A program made the translations under genes and the position numbers. DNA of 9,721 nt. Source: [Eubacterium] saphenum (GTDB lineage: Bacteria; Bacillota; Clostridia; Oscillospirales; Ruminococcaceae). Numbering within the stretch: the first letter of the stretch is position 1; each line of letters starts with the position of its first letter. Shown piece after piece: positions 7,359-9,721 of this stretch. The stretch is taken from positions 1 through 9,721 of the forward strand of contig SFJQ01000062.1 of the NCBI GenBank assembly GCA_004555855.1. The letters run 5' to 3'. Under the pieces are notes generated by a model. It was not told the origin of the DNA and made no database searches. It saw only the letters and a program-made list of their open reading frames with translations.

Positions 7359-9199
7359 TTTACGAGATGCCCCGCGCCGTGTGAACAGAACACGCTGTCC
7401 GGCGTATTTTCAACGTCATTCTCGAAATTATAGCCGATTTTCTCGATAACCTCCGCCTCGTTGTGACACGGAAAATAGCCCTTGAAATTGCAGGAAATCC
7501 GCCCCAGACCGCGCGTGTACGCGATAACTTCCTTCTGATAACCACGCATCTCGGACACGGGACAAATTCCGTCAATTTGACGCATTTCTTCACCCGTCGG
7601 CGTTGAAAATTCCGCGCCCATTTGCTGTAAATCGGTCATCGCTCGTCCGACACACTCGGCGGGAATTTCCAGCGAGAACTCGTAAAACGGCTCGAGAAGT
7701 CGGGATTTTGCCGAAGCAAGTCCCTGTCGAACGGCTCTCCAAACCGCTTCACGGAAATCGCCGCCCTCAGTGTGCTTGAGGTGAGCGCGCCCCGATTTCA
7801 GCGTGATTTTGACGTCGGTTATCGGCGAACCCGTGAGCACGCCGAGATGCCGTTTCTCGCGCAGATTTGACATAATCAGCCGCTGCCAGTTTTCGTCAAG
7901 ATTTCGGCATTCCCGCGCGAACACAACCCCGCTGCCCGGCGGAAGCGGCTCGATGAGCAAATGCACCTCGGCGTAGTGACGAAGCGGCTCGAAATGCCCC
8001 GCGCCCTCGACCGGCTCAAGAATTGTTTCCCTGTACGAAATCTGCCCCTCGCCGAATTCCACGTTAAGCGAAAATCGCTCTGTAATCAGATTTTTCAGCA
8101 CCTCAAGCTGAATTTCGCCCATTATCCCAACGGTGATTTCGCGCAGCCGCTCGCTCCACGAAAACCTGATTTGCGGGTCCTCTTCCTCGATTTTTTTCAG
8201 CAGCGCAAGCGTTTTCACAACGTCCGCGCCCTCGGGCAAAATCACCCGATAACTCAGCGCAGGCTCAATAATTGGCTTTACAGAGCGCTTTTGCTCGCCG
8301 AAGCACTCCCCCGCAAACGTCCGCGAAAGACCGGTTACCGCGCAAAGCTGCCCTGCGAAAACTGTATCTGCGGAAGTGAACCTCGCGCCGCTGTACAAGC
8401 GGATTTGCGTGACTTTTTCATCGCCGAGCATCTCGCGCACCTTCAGCTCGCCGCCGTTGATTTTGAGGTGAGTGAGCCGCGCGCCGCCCTCGTCGGTTAT
8501 CTTGAAAACCTGCGCTGCAAAGCCATCGAAGCGGTTTTTCGGCAAGGAGAACTTGTCGATAATTTCCCAAAGCTGCGAAATTCCATCATTTTTAAGTGCC
8601 GAGCCGAACAGCACGGGAAAGATTTTGCGCTCGGAAATCGCCTTTGCTATGCGGTTTTCGGGCACTTCTCCGGTTTCCAGAAGCGCGTTCATACACTCCT
8701 CGTCATACTCGGCTGCGGTTTCTCCGATGTTCTCGGAAAAGTCGGCGAAATTCTTGTCGAACGTCTGCAAATCGCGGATAATCTCGGGCTTGGTTTTATG
8801 GGAAATGTCCATTTTGTTGACGAATACAAAGGTCGGCAAACCCGCTCTGCAAAGCAGTTTCCACAAGGTTTTCGTGTGGCTTTGAACGCCGTCCGTGCCG
8901 CTTATGACAAGCACCGCGCAGTCCGCTACCGAAAAAGCGCGCTCGGCGTCGGCGGCAAAATCAACGTGTCCCGGAGTATCGAGAAGCGTGTATTCTGCGT
9001 TGTTGAAGCGCATAATCGCTTGCTTGGAAAAAATTGTAATTCCCCGCGCACGCTCCTGAGGATTTGTGTCGAGAAACGCGTCGCCGTTGTCCACCCTGCC
9101 CTGTCGGCGAATTTCGCCCGCGTTGTACAAAAGCGCCTCTGAAAGCGTGGTTTTTCCTGCGTCAACGTGCGCCGCCAGACCGATTACCAGCCGTTTCAC
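7244..9199 (-). CDS. TetM/EF-G-like translation factor GTPase
   Basis: EF-G-related GTPase of the ribosomal-protection (TetM/TetO) lineage, expected to bind the ribosomal A-site region and hydrolyse GTP. All G motifs are intact: AHVDAGKTT (10-18), RGITI (52-56), DTPGH (74-78), NKMD (128-131) and a GSAL G5 element. EF-G-like domains follow, with domain V-like EIPAECVGRAM and RGYQKEVIAYTRGLGRISC, then YFPCHNEAEVIEKIGY, VFCSHGAGH and VKWDE. True resistance proteins are about 640 aa; this one is divergent and belongs with chromosomal factors that carry a C-terminal NYN domain, so tetracycline resistance should not be assumed. After Lys621 the last 30 residues (Cys/Arg-rich, from CTSRAF) look like out-of-frame translation, and the genuine continuation is in the -1 frame. 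The start is GTG, preceded by GAGG and a G7 run ending five bases upstream. The 52-bp gap to the AcpS-like gene contains a terminator and leaves no room for an ordinary promoter. Confidence 0.88.
   Translation of the reverse strand: MKRLVIGLAAHVDAGKTTLSEALLYNAGEIRRQGRVDNGDAFLDTNPQERARGITIFSKQAIMRFNNAEYTLLDTPGHVDFAADAERAFSVADCAVLVISGTDGVQSHTKTLWKLLCRAGLPTFVFVNKMDISHKTKPEIIRDLQTFDKNFADFSENIGETAAEYDEECMNALLETGEVPENRIAKAISERKIFPVLFGSALKNDGISQLWEIIDKFSLPKNRFDGFAAQVFKITDEGGARLTHLKINGGELKVREMLGDEKVTQIRLYSGARFTSADTVFAGQLCAVTGLSRTFAGECFGEQKRSVKPIIEPALSYRVILPEGADVVKTLALLKKIEEEDPQIRFSWSERLREITVGIMGEIQLEVLKNLITERFSLNVEFGEGQISYRETILEPVEGAGHFEPLRHYAEVHLLIEPLPPGSGVVFARECRNLDENWQRLIMSNLREKRHLGVLTGSPITDVKITLKSGRAHLKHTEGGDFREAVWRAVRQGLASAKSRLLEPFYEFSLEIPAECVGRAMTDLQQMGAEFSTPTGEEMRQIDGICPVSEMRGYQKEVIAYTRGLGRISCNFKGYFPCHNEAEVIEKIGYNFENDVENTPDSVFCSHGAGHLVKWDEAPKKCTSRAFLRSREACRRAKFCPISSARQPTKS
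7303..7343 (-). promoter_or_regulatory. Candidate -1 frameshift site: A6 slippery run plus hairpin
   Basis: On the minus strand the GTPase frame reads CCG AAA AAA TGC (A6 at 7342-7337). Slipping back one base after the two Lys codons resumes at ATG CAC CTC in the NYN frame. Four bases later a stem begins: CCTCGCG (7332-7326) pairs perfectly with CGCGAGG (7309-7303), and the 16-nt interior can add GC/GC and TTC/GAA pairs closing a TTGA tetraloop. The layout resembles dnaX-type -1 sites, but G AAA AAA is not the canonical X XXY YYZ form because the P-site tRNA would re-pair with GAA. A deletion of one A from an A7 run, in the genome or by sequencing error, would give the same picture. Confidence 0.45.
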
Positions 9200-9212
9200 A
9201 AAATCCCCCCCT

Positions 9213-9249
9213 CAAAAATAAAGCTATGTCTTGCGGCATAGCTTTTGTG
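9213..9249 (-). terminator. Intrinsic terminator / possible attenuator upstream of the GTPase gene
   Basis: On the minus strand AAAGCTATG (9245-9237) pairs perfectly with CATAGCTTT (9228-9220) around an 8-nt loop, followed by the U-rich tract ATTTTTG. It starts right after the AcpS-like stop codon and ends directly against the ribosome binding site of the GTPase gene. It should end the AcpS transcript; any read-through would make it a leader hairpin for the GTPase gene. Confidence 0.85.
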
Positions 9250-9251
9250 AT

Positions 9252-9629
9252 TTACTTGTTAATGATTACGCTTGCAACCGCGTAATGCCGCGAATGGTCA
9301 ACCGAAACGTTAATTTCGTAGCCCTCGCGCTGCTCGAGCTTTTTCGCATTGCCCTCGGTGATGATAAACGGCGAACCCAGCCTGTCCCGCAGCACCGTGA
9401 TATCCTGAGCGCGAATAAGACGAAAACCCGTGCCGATTGCCTTTGCGAGCGCAATTTTCACGCAGAAATTCTCGGCAATAAGCGCCGTTGACAGCTTGTG
9501 CGCCACGAAAAATCTGATTTCATCGGCAGAAAAATAGTGCGACAGAAACCGCTTGTTCCGACAGCTTTGCTTAATTCGCTTCATCTCAATAATTGCAGTT
9601 CCCGTGCGTATAAAAAGCTTACTTGGCAT
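9252..9629 (-). CDS. acpS: AcpS-like 4'-phosphopantetheinyl transferase, metal-site residues replaced
   Basis: 125-aa protein of the AcpS family, the trimeric Mg2+-dependent enzymes that move phosphopantetheine from CoA to acyl carrier protein. Length and block order fit: GTAIIEMKRI (10-19), FLSHYFSADEI (28-38), ENFCVKIALAKAIGTGFR (53-70), DITVLRDRLGSPFI (76-89) and VSVDHSRHYAVAS (108-120). The two acidic Mg2+ ligands of the family are missing. The usual GTDIVE is GTAIIE, so Asp is Ala12; the usual FAAKEA is FCVKIA, so Glu is Ile59. The later Lys63 and His112 remain, although the usual SLSH reads SVDH. The frame is otherwise intact, so this may be a pseudoenzyme or diverged paralogue, and a normal AcpS may lie elsewhere in the genome. 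ATG 9629 lacks a clear ribosome binding site but overlaps the end of the upstream gene by 11 bp, suggesting translational coupling. A terminator follows the stop. Confidence 0.75.
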   Translation of the reverse strand: MPSKLFIRTGTAIIEMKRIKQSCRNKRFLSHYFSADEIRFFVAHKLSTALIAENFCVKIALAKAIGTGFRLIRAQDITVLRDRLGSPFIITEGNAKKLEQREGYEINVSVDHSRHYAVASVIINK

Positions 9630-9721
9630 CGTTATTCATTCTCGTGCGAAGGGTAAACGGAAACTCCTGCACGATTGCCTCCCTTGTTCTTTCGTCCGGA
9701 TTAAAAATTATTCTCACCTTA
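9619..9721 (-). CDS. 3' end of an unidentified gene (partial)
   Basis: The last bases of the window read as an open frame of 33 residues on the minus strand, entering from beyond the edge and ending in TAA at 9621-9619. It begins KVRIIFNPDERTRE and ends RTRMNNDAK. The stop overlaps the AcpS-like start by 11 bp, typical of tightly packed operons. The FNPDE piece recalls the N-terminus of ferredoxin-thioredoxin reductase catalytic chains, but the cysteine motifs of that family are absent, so I do not assign it. A GTG near the edge has no ribosome binding site, so the true start is probably outside the window. Confidence 0.5.
   Translation of the reverse strand, partial: KVRIIFNPDERTREAIVQEFPFTLRTRMNNDAK

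Noticed and set aside
7961..9142. Plus-strand open frame of 393 codons antisense to the GTPase gene
   Set aside because: It lies wholly opposite a gene with complete GTPase motifs, has no recognisable domain and is rich in Arg/His/Leu, as expected from reading biased codons backwards.
7244..9199. Acquired tetracycline resistance gene of the tet(W)/tet(O)/tet(M) type
   Set aside because: The N-terminus and linker regions differ clearly from those proteins, the NYN continuation is not found in them, and there are no mobile-element remains nearby.
9162..9239. 25-codon frame starting inside the terminator hairpin and overlapping the GTPase start, as an attenuation leader peptide
   Set aside because: It has no ribosome binding site, its ATG is buried in the stem, and a leader peptide would be expected upstream of the hairpin rather than inside it.
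9250..9290. TTGCAA and TAAATC 17 bp apart on the minus strand as a promoter for the GTPase gene
   Set aside because: Only about 4 and 3 matches to consensus, and they lie in the end of the AcpS-like coding region; this is near chance level.
1..9721. CRISPR arrays, tRNA or rRNA genes, insertion sequences, attachment sites
   Set aside because: No regularly spaced repeats, tRNA-like cloverleaf, transposase reading frame or terminal inverted repeats were seen on either strand.

Overview
The window looks like chromosomal DNA from a Gram-positive anaerobe of the class Clostridia, probably Oscillospirales/Ruminococcaceae-like. The reasons are strong GAGGAG-type Shine-Dalgarno sites, frequent GTG starts, a consensus sigma-A promoter, intrinsic terminators, and a gene repertoire typical of that group: a tubulin-like protein beside a TgpA-type transglutaminase, and a TetM-like GTPase followed by a YacP/Rae1-type NYN nuclease. 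This placement is inferred from content only; no rRNA or other marker gene is present.

Left half, plus strand. A 760-aa Tubulin_2-type protein (36-2318) is followed after 21 bp by an 881-aa polytopic membrane transglutaminase (2340-4985), so they are probably one operon that begins before the window. An 87-bp gap holds a near-consensus extended -10 promoter for a separate DHH-family phosphoesterase gene (5073-6005). That gene ends at a hairpin (6011-6038) that can terminate transcription in both directions.

Right half, minus strand, convergent with the left. Reading leftwards from the window edge: the 3' end of an unidentified gene (9619-9721), an AcpS-like gene overlapping it by 11 bp (9252-9629), a terminator hairpin (9213-9249), a TetM/EF-G-like GTPase (7244-9199), an NYN nuclease domain in the -1 frame (6705-7358), and the tRNA methyltransferase gene trmO (6037-6690). 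The last three form a translation-related cluster: a ribosome-binding GTPase, a Rae1-like ribosome-associated nuclease domain, and an enzyme that modifies tRNA position 37.

The most interesting point is the GTPase/NYN junction. The two reading frames would make one continuous 831-aa protein if the ribosome slipped back one base on an A6 run (7337-7342). A 7-bp GC-rich stem (7303-7332) starts four bases after that run. This could be a programmed -1 frameshift giving GTPase alone and GTPase-NYN fusion, a homopolymer sequencing error, or a recent inactivating deletion. Two further oddities are an AcpS homologue that lacks both metal-binding acidic residues of the family, and a tubulin-like protein whose GGTGSG phosphate loop is degenerate. 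All stretches without a gene are under 100 bp.
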